DNA of 64,000 bases from Armillaria gallica (taxonomy: Eukaryota; Basidiomycota; Agaricomycetes; Agaricales; Physalacriaceae), in contig JBANDB010000002.1 in the NCBI GenBank assembly GCA_037576215.1, positions 3,844,001-3,908,000 on the forward strand, given 5' to 3'. Positions 35,041-47,557 of the stretch are shown here, piece by piece. Below the pieces are notes generated by a model. The model made no database searches and had not been told where the DNA came from. It saw nothing but the letters and a program-made list of their open reading frames with translations. Position 1 is the first letter of the stretch. The number at the start of each line of letters is the position of its first letter. The translations under genes and the position numbers were made by a program.

Positions 35041-35529
35041 CTACCGTTTGGCTTGCGCCTGAGCCTCTGCAAGAATCTGAGAATCAGTAGCGTGGCTAGT
35101 AAGATTTTATCGAACCTCGTCGTGTCGCATCCTCAAGCAGTTGAGTATCAACGTTTTCCCCCGGCAACTGCACATAACGAACGACGGAGCCACGAATAAA
35201 ACAGTTTTTCACTGCCATCTACAAACAGCGCGTCAGATTGAGAGGATAGCGGCAGAGGAGCGACGCACCATGTGTGGATGTCTAGCTGGATCTAAAACTT
35301 GGATGTTATCCAAACGAATGTTTAAAAACCTAGGTCGCTGTTGTTCGCTGTCTGTACTTCTGACACGAAGGAAACGCACTGGTCAACAGATTTGAGTACG
35401 CCGGTTATTGAGAGATCATTCTTGAGCTCGACGGTGACTTGCTGGTCGGTCAGGGTCTTGAATACAGAGAAAATGAGCTGTTTTCTAGTCAGCAGAAGGT
35501 ATCATTGTGACAACAGGCACACTCGCCAT
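35041..35529 (-). CDS. LSM2: U6 snRNA-associated Sm-like protein LSM2
   Basis: Spliced product about 97 residues: M-LIFSVFKTLTDQQVTVEL, KNDLSITGVLKSVDQFLNIR, LDNIQVLDPARHPHMMAVKN, CFIRGSVVRYVQLPGENVDT, QLLEDATRREAQAQAKR. This follows LSM2 from end to end, including the Sm1 motif (VTVELKND...G.L.SVDQFLN) and Sm2 motif (FIRGSVVRYVQLP). LSM2 is part of both Lsm1-7 (mRNA decay) and Lsm2-8 (U6 snRNP). The ATG (35527-35529) is alone in its exon. The next exon starts at 35477 (LIFSVF), across a 49-nt intron that would have to begin GCGAGT and end AACAG, that is, a GC-AG intron. Reading on from the ATG instead meets a TAG within the intron. Three further introns carry GT donors. Confidence 0.88.
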
Positions 35530-35680
35530 CGTTGTGGAAGAAATGTAAAGACAAGTCAGTGAGATAAGATAAGATCAAAAGATCATATCTTTCGAAGTTA
35601 AATAACGTAATCCGGCTTAGTCGTTTGTGCGACCAACGTCGAACCCACATTGATGCCTGGCGTTGTATTGGACCATCAAT

Positions 35681-38600
35681 ATGGCACCGGAACTCTATAC
35701 GCAGCTTTCCAACCAAGAGAAGATTGATCTTCGACGGATCCGTGGTCAGGTAGGCTCATCGTTCTCAGAACCATGGCTTCGCCTTGAAATGTCGTGATTG
35801 CTGACTGTTATTTTAGCTATCGTGTGCTGAATGTCGTAGGTGCGTTTATTCGGCCGCCAATGCGATCCTGATTTACTCAGACCTACCAGACTGAAACTCA
35901 AATGTGACAAACATATCCCTTGTGCCTCGTGCGGTAAGTGACCACGACGTCTGTATAGGAAACCTGACTCATAAATTCTTGTTCAGTTCGCAGGGGTTGT
36001 GAATCAATATGCCCAACAGGTCTATCTCATGCTGCGTACTATATGGGTCAGGCTTACGTCGTATTCCAGGGACACTGTCAAATGGATCTGGGAAAAAGTT
36101 TGTTGGTCTCGATGATCTACCAACAGCACGGGATACTAAGCAACAAAAAAACAGATTGGTGATATCCGACACTGGTACGCTACACCAAAAGGTAGAAGAA
36201 ATGGGACAGCGAATACAAGAGTTGGAGGAGGCTTTGCGCGACTTCCAAGCTTCGACTTCGAAGGAACCACATCCTCTTTGCGGCAAGAATTGCTGGTAAT
36301 CAAGTATCCGTCCGGAATGTCTCTTCCTTCAACGCAGAGTCCAGATAATACATCTATGGAATTATCGGATGCTCTGGGCACGCTGACTATAGGCGATCAC
36401 GGAGACGTCAAGTACTTTGGTCACTCCGCGGGCACAGAGGTGGGCTTTACTGCCTTTCGTAGACCTAGTTTTGACCACATCATCTTAGAGCTTGTTGTTG
36501 GCAAGTTCTTCTCTTGAGGTGCACTGAAGCACACGTTAACAATTATTATGTTGTAGGCCGGTGCTGAAATGCAAGGCAGTTCACTAGACAGCTGTGTACG
36601 AGTGGTTCACCGGCTGTCACCCAATTTTCCTTTCAATCCTTCATCCGGATGGGACGTCGAACAATCTCTGGAAATACTTTACGGCCTCCTTCCTCCAAAA
36701 CTCCGTGCTTGGAGCTTGTGTGAAACTTTCCAGGAACATGGCACCGTTGGCAGCCTAATCATAGACCGGAGTGAAATCGTTGCTGAGCTCCTTACTCCAA
36801 TCTATCGGTACCTGGGAGATGGAAAGCAACACCGCCAAGGGAAACCCCCGCCCTTGTCTTGTCATAAATTGGCTGTCTTGTTCTTGGTATTCGCGTTGGG
36901 TGCTCTGGTTGATTTAACTCTTCCACCTTATAATACTGAAGCCGACAATTATTTTGACCTTGGTTGCGCTGCATTGAATCTCCACCATATATTCAAGAGC
37001 CCTGAGATGGCAACCGTACAAGCTGTTTTGCTCATGTCTACGTATCTTTCGCATGGTGGCAGGAGATATACCATGGATGGAGCATGGACTTTATCTTCTA
37101 TGGCTGCCAAGTTGGCGCAAAGTGTTAGCTTTTTTCTTGTGGATGAAAACTCTACTGACGTTTCCCCACACAGCTTGGTCTCCGTGAGTCGTCATTCTCA
37201 GAAGAACCATGCATCTGAACGTATTTTTTACAGATCGAGAAAGTTCACAATGGAAAATGGATGCGAAAACGTTAAACAAGAGGAGAAAACTGTTTTGGGA
37301 GGTTTTCCACATAGACACATTCATGAGTCTAACTCTTGGGCGCCCTCCGTCAATCCGCCTCAGTTACGTTGACTGCCAATTCCCGATTGACGACGAAGAG
37401 ACTCTTGATAATGACGGCAACCACTTACCAGGACGTGAGTTCTTGTTGTCCTTCCGGTTTTGGGCCCTATGCCAATCACGCCATCCAACAGATAAACGAT
37501 ACAGATATGAGTTTACGAAGAAGGTAACACCACTACTCTTCGATTGTGCGCCTCAATTCATATTCTGGTTAGATTGTTGCCAAAGTCGTCGAACTTGTGC
37601 TCGGTGCAAAACCGCCTTCCTATCAGATCATCCTTGAATTAGACAAAGAATTCCGCCAAATGCGCCTTCCACGCCATATCAAAAAGAACCGAAAACTGGA
37701 CGAGCTATCTACTCCCGCAGATTACATGCGTGGGCATTTTCTGGCGCGGTTACGAGTCGTCAGTAAGTTGTGAGAACTTTGTATTCCAGTTGTCCTCACT
37801 TTTTTGGTCAGCTGGGCTGTATATACATCGGCCGTTCTTTGTTCAAGCTATACTGGGACATCCTGCAGATCCGTTATGTAGCCCGTTCGCAGCGTCGTAT
37901 CTTGCCGCCTACCGGTGCGCTTCCGGCATTATTCAGTCCCATATCAAGCACTTTGCAAAATTTTCGTTGTTGCTGATGCGCTGGTGGGCTATCTGGGGTA
38001 GCTGTAAGTCTTGTTTTCCGTTCGGTGGACCTTACTGATCCCTGTTGCAGTGTTTTCTTCTGCTGTACGCTTCTTTGTTAGACTTGTCGGTTGTGCACTG
38101 CTTACTGTAACTACTGCAGATTATTGTAGGAACGATAGCCACGAGAGCTCCACCCTCACAGATGGCATCAAAAGCATTCGCTGATCTGGGCCTGGTTGTT
38201 GACCTGTTTGAGAAAGGTGCTCTTCATTCAGTGCGAGCACTCAACGGTTTGGTATAGTTGTTCTATCTATTCATTGATTCATTTCTCTGATGAAGTCTAC
38301 AGACAATACTTCGACCGCTACGCGATAAAGCAGTTTCTATCTTTTCCCAGAGACAAGATCCTAGCGCCTCCAGTTTTCCAGATGACTCTAATGATGAGTC
38401 CAACGCGGCCGCCGACTTCGAATTAGAAATATTTGGTGGTCACACCAAAGTCATCGTCAGCAAAATGCTCTCGCAAAGACGCACATTCAAATTTGCTGCC
38501 GAGCCACCCCCATCTACGATAGGCTCCACGCCAGATCCGGGCTCGATGCCGGACGAGTCGCTCGTCGATTACATGATCTCGCACATGGGCGATTATACGC

Positions 38601-38971
38601 TTTGCCAACCTGACGATATTTCATCAACGACATACACGTCTAACGTATTCGGTCCTATCCCCGCGACCTACAATGACCCTCTTCAGGACACTGCATCATT
38701 CGAGAACATGGATTTCTCGGTGCATCCGCCACCACCATTCTTTCAACAGCAGCAAGTCGATCCTACATGGAACCTGACTATGTCGTCTTTCCTTTCCACC
38801 AATCCAGATATAACGAACGACTCATCGCTTATGCAGTTGTTGGACATCATGCCCCCTTCCGACAACACGCAGACTAACGCACGAATGTCTGATGAGTCTA
38901 ATGAGTGGTCGTCTTTCATGCTAGATCCACCTACACTTGACGTTCCAACACCGAACATGTATGATATGTAG
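35681..38971 (+). CDS. Zn2Cys6 transcription factor with fungal-specific middle-homology region
   Basis: The start, MAPELYTQLSNQEKIDLRRI, lies at 35681. The binuclear zinc cluster reads LSCAECRRLKLKCDKHIPCA, SCVRRGCESICPTG, with spacing C-x2-C-x6-C-x5-C-x2-C-x8-C; it is assembled from three very short exons. A coiled-coil-like segment follows (LHQKVEEMGQRIQELEEALR) for dimerisation. The middle-homology region includes SPNFPFNPSSGWDVEQSLEI, SCHKLAVLFLVFALGALVDL, FDLGCAALNLHHIFKSPEMA, TVQAVLLMSTYLSHGGRRYT and KRRKLFWEVFHIDTFMSLTL with GRPPSIRLSYVDCQFP. The C terminus (about 38460-38971) is Pro-, Asp- and Ser-rich and could activate transcription. At least eight introns; some exon edges between 37640 and 38420 are uncertain. 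Target genes are unknown. It diverges from LSM2 with 151 bp between starts. Confidence 0.85.
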
Positions 38972-39404
38972 GAAAGACCGGAAGTGCATAGTATCTTGGA
39001 TTTATATATTCATGATTGTGTACCACCAATTACTTTACTTTACTTGATAATTGCATTTGCGGGAATCGTTGACCTTGTAAACTCCGCTGGGATAAGTGGT
39101 GACTTGAAGCACATTTGTCAATGGCCCGGGACGAAATATAGATCGTGTCCATGTGCATACATGCGTTCTGTACCCGATAATCGTGTCATTTTACCCAGGC
39201 AACGACCAAGGGTTCGGGAAGATGCCCCGGGGCGAAACACCGAGTGAGCACCGGTACCGTTGACCAGGTCAGGCCCGTAGACCGCCGGTGAAAAGAAACT
39301 TCAAGAGTTTGATCCGGTAAAATTCGTTGGTCAACTACTTACCTCTCACTCCTCCCTCGCTCCCTCGCTCTCTTCCCTTTCCCTCGCAGCGATATTCGAC
39401 TATC
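38972..39404. promoter_or_regulatory. HEM2 upstream region
   Basis: About 430 bp covering the 3' end of the Zn2Cys6 gene and the promoter of HEM2. A CT-rich block (39350-39385, repeated CTCCCTCGCTC) just before the HEM2 ATG is the sort of pyrimidine-rich leader common at fungal housekeeping genes. No other element was recognised. Confidence 0.5.
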
Positions 39405-40645
<1,241 letters not shown>

Positions 40646-40697
40646 AAGGAGGAAAACGTCATACTTTTTAAAGTGTTGTCCTTAGAGGTGTAAAGCC

Positions 40698-40840
40698 AGT
40701 CGAATACTGTGTTAGTACTGTTTCCCGAATCTCGATCCGAAAACCGAACTCCGGATCATGCGACGTACAAGTACCGTCATCAACGGATATCAGCCTTCGT
40801 TGCTGTAACATCCTACATTCTCATCAGTCGATCTATTGGA
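40698..40840 (+). pseudogene. Relic of the 5' end of the FIT-family gene
   Basis: This stretch matches the region around the intact FIT gene start (44373-44620) in patches and in order. A 22-nt identical stretch at 40745-40766 matches 44421-44442; 40772-40782 matches 44459-44469; 40783-40809 matches 44481-44507 with one difference; 40825-40840 matches the segment around 44604. Between the patches, segments of roughly 14, 11 and 80 nt are missing relative to the intact gene, and the 11-nt gap removes the ATG. The remains cannot encode the protein. Confidence 0.75.
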
Positions 40841-42765
40841 TGTGGACATTCCCGGGAGGCAGACGGTGCCGTTCTCAGAGCTCCCAGAAATCTTCGCCTT
40901 TTGTCCTTCTGCGCCGTCTTTATGCTCTGATTTTGTCAGGGTGCGGAACCGACTTACAGTCTATGAGCTATAGGAAACATTTATCAAGCACACCGAATTC
41001 GGAATAGATGAATAGTCGTCATATAAATCGGTTGTCCCTACGAGAACTCGCATAGAGCCACGGATGGATCGAGTATATCCTCATCTCGTGAGCCATCCAG
41101 GTGCGTCCTATCGTTCATTTTGTCACTTCTACTTACGCCGACATCAAGTAATAGATGGATCGTGATTCAAGTTCGTATTGCCGGGACTGCGCAACTTCGA
41201 TATCTTCTTCAAGCAAGAGCTTGTGAGCAGCGGCTGACCAGGGTTACATGGCGATGCGAAGGTTTGATATGTCCATCCTGGTCCATCGTACGTACTGTCC
41301 ATTTTTAATCTGATCTCGTCTATCTCATCGGCCTTTAGCAGTCGCGCCAAACAATACCACCTCGATGCCGAGAATTGTGATCCTTTCCCTCTCATCCAAC
41401 CGCGTCAGTGCCCCCCTTACAGAGCATACCTATTGTCGAGTCTGAATGGATTAAGACCATCAGCGATGGCTCTGAAGCAGCCTGCACCTTCTCCGCCTGG
41501 GTTATCCATCGTGTCTCTCGCCTAATCTTATTCTATTACACCCGAAGCGACACTACCATTGGCTAAATTCTTCATCTATTCGCGCTGTTGCAGATGGTGG
41601 CCTTCTTCGATCTCATTCATTCTTCATCTGCTGCAGCCAACCACTTCCCTGGCGCAGTGATTGGCGCTATCTTCCGCGACAGTGATCTTTCTACCCCCTG
41701 TTGCCAATGCATCAACGGTGCCATGCCTTTTCCGTGTTGGGGCTATGCATGAACCCATCAACAAACATAGGAAAACGTACTAGAGCATAATCGAGAGCGA
41801 TCGGCCTTTCTCGATCCTCTTTCCCTATTCCAGCAAGTGAGCATCTTTGCCTGTACCTGGACCAGTCAATTAAATTAGAGTTCTATGCGTTCTCATCTGC
41901 TACGTGGGCCTTTCCTTCCTGTCTGATGTCGTGTGTCCCATTCCGCATAGTCTGTGGAAAATGGCATATACCGATCGACCTCACTTGTCAGAAGTTTATA
42001 TCTGGACCCTGAGGCGAGTGCTAACAACTGACGAATATTCAAACTCTGGCGAGGGCAAGAGCTACCCAACTAAGTGGCACACCTTCTCATTTGCTCTTGG
42101 AGTAAGTACAATCAGTGACAATGTGCAGTGCTTATTCATACCAGTCTCAATGATTGTTAAGTGCGTTCTCCCTTGACTGTGTCACGATTTTGATTTGTGC
42201 CGATATCGCGATTGGTGAATTATTTCGATGAGCACCGCTCCCAGGGTTTGAAGTCTGATCCATCCTAGCTATAGCGGATGGCTTCAATTGGGCCTTGCTG
42301 TGGGTCCCGGGTTCTAGTAAGATCTTACAAGTCGGTACCGAACAATATACCAAGATCGGACGTACAATGACGCATTTATCTCCTCGATTCTGAATGCGTC
42401 AAACCTCCCGGCCGCTGACTAGATAGTACCCGTTATGCTTGCCCTACGATCAACACTTGCTTCTTGATTCTTTCACGGACAATGCCCCGCAAGTACGGGA
42501 ACAGTACAGAATGATTTACTTCCGCAATATTACTGTCTATTTTAATTTCTCAGGTTAACTCCGTCACCAACTTGATTACATCGAATGTTGATACTTACGA
42601 AGCATCGCAAAACTGTTTAACCGGATGTATCTGCTTACTCCAACTCCGCCATCCATGCTGCTTCTCTATATATACCTCCATAGTTCCAACTGTCTCCTCA
42701 TTCCAAGCCTACCCTCCAAGTCAGTCCAGCGAACTGGTCTATAACCTGTCTACCAACTGTCTACG
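40841..42765. other. Intergenic stretch with possible decayed sequence, no supported gene
   Basis: About 1.9 kb. Short plus-strand frames such as 41120-41308 (VRIAGTAQLRYLLQARACEQ) and 41904-42176 have protein-like patches but do not join through plausible introns. The first faintly recalls the helix after an F-box in mushroom F-box proteins and may be a decayed copy. A TATATATA-like stretch near 42667-42676, about 90 bp before the next ATG, fits a core promoter. Confidence 0.4.
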
Positions 42766-44027
42766 ATGACTCCCCAGACAAATATCCCGGCTAATCTCAC
42801 AGATGCGGAGAAGGTGTTCATGATGAACAATTTAGATATCGGTCTAAATTCTGGAATACTCATGTCCATGTTAAACGGTTCTATTCCCCAACTCGTTCTC
42901 TAAGCGTGGCTAAATAGTAAACTAAAGGCATTTATACCGGAATTTTCGCAGTTTCTATGTGGGCGACCTGTGAGTACATATTGCCGCCACCTCGACCTCT
43001 TCTGACCCACAGGCACTTACAGTTACCTCCACCTCTCATAGAATTGCAAAGGGAATTGTCGTTATGATCATACTCCTCTATGCCACCACCGAATTCAATC
43101 TGGCATATATCTGGCCATTTCTATCTACCGTCTTCATAAAAAACGGGCAAAGCTTCTGGACGGCATATAACGCCAACCAGGATGGTGGGAGAACAATGGA
43201 CATAATATCCGAGGCTGCTGCAATTGCCAGCACCATCTTTGCAGACTGTACCTTAGTATCACTCTATTCCACATCATACAAAAAGGATCACTATAAACTT
43301 ACTATCTAGGTTTGGCGTTGCTGGAAGGTCTGGGGACAACGCTGGATGATTATCCTTCTGCCTGTTCTTACATTCCTGCTAGAGATAGGTATGTTGATGG
43401 CGTTACACTCGCACTCATACAACTACTAATAATGTCATGGCAGCCTTCAGGATTTTAGAGGCCAGCTTCGACCTTGTTAATGATTTTACGCATGCTGCAT
43501 TTTATCAGCTGCTTTCTACTATCTTCACTCTCATAACAACAGTTTTGTGCACACTGCTAATCATTTGGCGTGTTTGGACTGTTGTACGAGCAAGCCCTGG
43601 TGCAGCAAATCGCGGCTTTGGAGCATACAGACGTACCGTCGAAATTTTAGCGGAGTCTTCGGCATTATATTCCGTGTCATTGATTTTGTACGCTGGCATT
43701 CCAGAGGGTGCACGTGAGTTGATGGGGTATTTCGATGCATTTGCTGCCGTTTCAAAGGTATCTATGAGACTTTGGAATCTCCTTCATTGAGATGACGAAA
43801 ACACCATACAGGGTATTGCTCCTACAATGCTTGTTGGACTCATTGCAGCTGGATACACCCGTCCAGATGACACATGGAAAGGAAGTGTGTCTTCATCGCT
43901 TCGCTTTGGAGGTACCCAGTCATGCAATGGCAGCCATGATGGGACTTTCGTTGACAGTGACGTTGAAGGTCAGTTGGAGGAGAATGATATCGCGCCTGAG
44001 CGGAGAGGCTCTCACGTCGACGAATAG
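42766..44027 (+). CDS. Multi-pass membrane protein of a 7-TM-type agaricomycete family
   Basis: Starts MTPQTNIPANLTDAEKVFMM at 42766. Hydrophobic segments, in order: GIYTGIFAVSMWATF, GIVVMIILLYATTEFNLAYI, AAAIASTIFADCTLV, WMIILLPVLTFLLEI, LLSTIFTLITTVLCTLLIIW, SALYSVSLILYAGI and GIAPTMLVGLIAAG. That makes six or seven membrane spans. The FADCTLVWRCWKVWGQRW block after the third span, with the late GIAPTMLVGLIAAGYTRPDD, is a signature I associate with a large family in mushroom genomes whose ligands are unknown. The C-terminal tail is hydrophilic (SDVEGQLEENDIAPERRGSH). Five introns were inferred; the one at about 42971 needs the acceptor near 43024 to avoid a stop. A receptor role is unproven. 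Confidence 0.7.
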
Positions 44028-44469
44028 CGGCACGTCATTGTGGCGAGACAAAGAAATCGACGACTATACTCAAGCGGTAGGCACTATGTAGAGTTATGTT
44101 CAGGTCAAAAAAGGATGATAGACTTCGAAGTATATTCTGTTGCTGATACTGTATCTCTCCGCATCAGTTAGGATGATCTAAGTCTTCCCCTCGAAGTACT
44201 TCCTCAACTCTTGATCTCGGTATTTCCTTAGCCGGGAGTGGCGATAAGATTAAGTTTTGTTGTTGACTGTCCACTTAATGCTGAGTGAGGTATGCCGGCC
44301 GTTGCATATCGCGGTGATTGATTCTCATCTTCATACAGGTTCCAAGTAAACGTTGCCTTTAGACATGTTGCAAGTCGAATGTACAAAATTGTGGTGGTTC
44401 TCGGACCTCGGACCGACAATCGAACTCCGGATCATGCGACGTGGTTCTCCTTCTACTACTACCGTCATC
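44028..44469. promoter_or_regulatory. Upstream region of the FIT gene
   Basis: About 440 bp containing the 3' UTR of the membrane protein and the promoter and 5' UTR of the FIT gene. An open frame runs into the gene from 44353, so an N-terminal extension is possible. The 44373-44469 part is what was copied into the relic at 40698. Confidence 0.45.
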
Positions 44470-45342
44470 ATGGCAGACGTACGGATATCAGCCTTCGTCG
44501 CTGTAACGTCCGTCGTCTTTCTAGCGACCGCATATTCTGTCGTCTACGGCACCTATATCGATACCTCAGACCCTCTACTTTCTCATCTTCCTCATCCCTT
44601 GAGCCAGTCGATCTACTGGGCAACCAAGTCCAACTTTTTGAATGTGTATTTCATCAAGTATGCTTGGGGATGGACGTCTGCCGCGTTTCTTTTCTCGTGG
44701 GTGACCAGCAGCCCAGACACGAGGACAGCCTCCCGGATGCTCAAATGGGTTACCGAGACGGCGGCATGGCTCGTATTCACCAGCTGGTTTTTTGGACCCG
44801 CCCTGTTAGATCGTGCCATTCTAGCGTCGGGCGGCGACTGTTTCGTTTCGCTCCCCTCTGGCGAGACCATGACGGTCCCTCATGACTTTTGCTTCACCAA
44901 GTCGACATTGACGCCTGCCGAAACCCACCTATTCTCTGCGTCATTCGTTGCCCCTCCAGGGTGGGAAGGGAAGCCCAGGTTGAGGAAGGGCCATGATATC
45001 TCTGGACATATCTTCCTCCTTACCATGTCCATCCTCTTCCTAGCCGACCAACTTCGCGCATCCCTTCGCCATCCGTTTACCCACTGGCCTACAATACACA
45101 AATACGCTGTAGCGGCAAACATAGCTCTAATTGCGACATGGCTCTTCGCCAGTGCTACAACGAGCGCTTATTTCCACTCTCCTCTAGAGAAGATTACGGG
45201 ATACAGTGGGTCTTCAGCTCTTGGATGCTCTTCTATACTGACATATTGGCTAGTCCTCGGCGTAGTGACATTTGGTCTCACTCAAATACCATCTCTAATC
45301 AAGGCAAACACGGTGCGCGCGGAAAAGCTACATTCAAGCTAG
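44470..45342 (+). CDS. FIT-family (FIT2/Scs3/Yft2) ER lipid-droplet biogenesis protein
   Basis: Single-exon ORF of 290 residues starting MADVRISAFVAVTSVVFLAT. It has several membrane spans (ISAFVAVTSVVFLATAYSVV, WGWTSAAFLFSWVT, TAAWLVFTSWFFGPALL, IFLLTMSILFLADQL, VAANIALIATWLFASA, LTYWLVLGVVTFGL). The two FIT signatures are present: GHDISGHIFLLTMS, carrying the first conserved His, and TSAYFHSPLEKITGY, carrying the second. FIT proteins are ER acyl-CoA diphosphatases, related to lipid phosphate phosphatases, needed for lipid droplet budding and ER homeostasis. Yeast has two members (Scs3, Yft2), so I give no symbol. An upstream in-frame Met at 44353 would add 39 residues with no family match. 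A decayed partial copy of its 5' end lies 3.7 kb upstream. Confidence 0.9.
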   Translation: MADVRISAFVAVTSVVFLATAYSVVYGTYIDTSDPLLSHLPHPLSQSIYWATKSNFLNVYFIKYAWGWTSAAFLFSWVTSSPDTRTASRMLKWVTETAAWLVFTSWFFGPALLDRAILASGGDCFVSLPSGETMTVPHDFCFTKSTLTPAETHLFSASFVAPPGWEGKPRLRKGHDISGHIFLLTMSILFLADQLRASLRHPFTHWPTIHKYAVAANIALIATWLFASATTSAYFHSPLEKITGYSGSSALGCSSILTYWLVLGVVTFGLTQIPSLIKANTVRAEKLHSS

Positions 45343-45465
45343 AATGTTCAATCATGATGTTAGAAGGATGACTAGCGCTGTAGATACCGGTGGTGACAAT
45401 GTCTATAAATTCGTTTCTCGATGCCCGCATTCGCTGTACAAATGATGCGCAAGACGTCTATCTAA

Positions 45466-47557
45466 TCAAAACGTCCACCAAGATACCAACGTCCAAAATA
45501 GTAGTGACGGCCATATGATGCTGACGGCGTCCACAAATGTACTCTGCAATATACCCCTTCGTGAAAGAAATGCGTCTGAATTCCGTCCTTCGACCAACAA
45601 CGCGAAGCTCCCGCGGAATCCACCCCAAGACAGCGTAGGCGGACGCATGAGGCGGATAGTTATCCGTCTCCGCCTTCCAAACAAAACAAAAGTCCATGAC
45701 CATGACCGGCGAGGTGCATGATGAGAGAAAGGTTCTGAACTCGACGATGACTCGAACTCTGAAGATGTGTGGTAATCAGCGGTAGCGACAGAGTGCTCTG
45801 GAGCCCACTCGTCATGCATGAGACGGGTGTCTCTGGTAGCGTATTGCACAGGGAACATTGGATCCTCTTCTTCTCTATCCTGCGGGTAGTATAATGGAGA
45901 GTTCAAGGGCGTTCCCTGCGGATCGGGATGTGACGCTGCGCGGAACGTTTGCCCCGCAGAAGAAGATGGTGTCCTCAGCGCAGAAGGTAGAGAGCCCGTA
46001 GGACTTATAGGCACCCAAGCGCTTGACAGTGACGGACTAGTAGGAAGAGCTCTGGCTGATATTGAAATCGGGGGTAGGAGTAACTTCATTCGACGTCGTC
46101 TAGCCAAATTGAAAACAACAAGTCCGATGAAGCTGAGGATTATCAAAGGGAGATAAACATGGCTGTATATCCCATTCTGATCGGGGAGTGTGCATGAGGC
46201 ATCTGAGTATGATGGCTTTATTTTTGACAAGGCGACTGAGGGATCGGAGAGGGACAGTAACTGGAATCCTGGGTATTCGATATGTCTTGCCATGGAAAAT
46301 GATTTAATGGTGACTTCCTGGATATCGTTTTTATGTTGGGCTTCACGATCTGGAGAAGGGAGTTTGTGCTTGTAGTCGCAATAATCGCGATTGTCTCCGC
46401 TATTCAGACAGTCAGATTGGCAAATTTCTGCTGACGAGGCGAAGAACTGACCTGTAGACAACGATAGGCTGTAAGGTCTTTAGAAGGAAGGAAGTGGTCT
46501 GTTTCCCAAAAGTATTTTGATAGCCATGACCGGCTCCTCTTCGAATAGATCCCTTTTCTCTTAGAGGACCGCAGGATGCAGAGTCCGGTCGAGCCAACGG
46601 AATATGCGTGAATAACACGACGGGGCTGGAGTCTGAAGCACGCCCTTCAGCAGTTATATTTGTCGGGAAGAACTATTACTCTACCTATAACGATAGACTT
46701 GACAAATTCCAGCGGACCTTCGGGAACAGGGTCCCAACGATCATACGGGATGCCTTCAGCGGACCTCTGGTAGTCTTCATCTACCAAACCAGGAGCATCA
46801 AGAAACAAGAATTGATGACCCCGTATGGTTGCCTGGTGATTGAAAGGTCCAAATGTCATAAAGTAGTTCTGTCGGACCTTTTTAGACAGCGCGCGGGAGA
46901 CGCCCATGCTATAAACGTAAGATCAGCCACCGGTTGCGAGAGAGCTGACAGAGCGAATTTACGCACCCGACGTCGTTATTCCCAGGCACATAATGAACCA
47001 CAATTGAGCTGTCGAGAGAGAACACAGACCGGAACTTGTCGAAATATTGTTTGTACCTGCAAGCGCGCTCAGTTAGACGAAAATGACAAGGATTCATCAA
47101 GCTTACTCGTTCTCTGATCGCACATGCTTTCCACTAGCAAGCATGTCACCGAGGAAGATAACTACGTCGGGCTTGAAATGCGCAGCTACGTTCCAGTTCT
47201 TCTTTAGGTTCAAGTCGAATATAAGTTGGCGGAGAGAGCCTAACCAAGAGGTCTCTTCATAGAATATCGACGGATGCCTAACCTGAGGATCTGATATTAT
47301 CATGACATGGGTGGGTCTCTCCTGGGAATACGCCTTGAAAACAAGTCTAAGTAGTAGAATGGAATGGTTGGAGTATGTTGAATACTGACCAGTGAAGAGT
47401 CTGGCCATCTGCACGACGCCAAACTCCAAAAGTAGACTCCAAAGTCGCCCCAGAAAATAACAATCGCCCAGAAAAGTCTCAATCCGTTGACAAGGACGGG
47501 GCGTGTCAAACGCAAGTGGGTCGAAGACCTGAGCCTTCTGCGTTCCTTGAGACCCAT
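45466..47557 (-). CDS. Cdc1/Ted1-type metallophosphoesterase-like membrane protein with altered active-site residues
   Basis: Starts MGLKERRRLRSSTHLRLTRP, then a first membrane span (LRLFWAIVIFWGDFGVYFWS). The phosphoesterase domain follows: HVMIISDPQVRHP, DVVIFLGDMLASG, YVPGNNDVGMGVS, HIPLARPDSASCGPLREKG, then SGDNRDYCDYKHKLP. A second span (LPLIILSFIGLVVFNLA) precedes a disordered Ser/Pro tail, and a hydrophobic C terminus ends FWTLVSWWTF. Cdc1/Ted1/PGAP5 enzymes remodel ethanolamine-phosphate on GPI anchors at ER exit. In this family the fourth motif is GNH(D/E) and the last is GDDHDYC. Here they read GNND (Asn codon 46975-46977) and GDNRDYC (Arg codon 46387-46389), so two metal-site His are lost. 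The paralogue at 57399-59165 keeps both. This copy may be inactive or regulatory. The tail is also much longer than in the paralogue. Confidence 0.85.

Noticed and set aside
41120..42176. Short plus-strand frames that faintly recall an F-box protein and a second small protein
   Set aside because: No LPxEL F-box core, no coherent intron chain, and stops between segments; at most decayed sequence.
44353..44469. N-terminal extension of the FIT gene
   Set aside because: In frame, but the added residues match nothing in the FIT family, whereas the Met at 44470 gives a normal N terminus.
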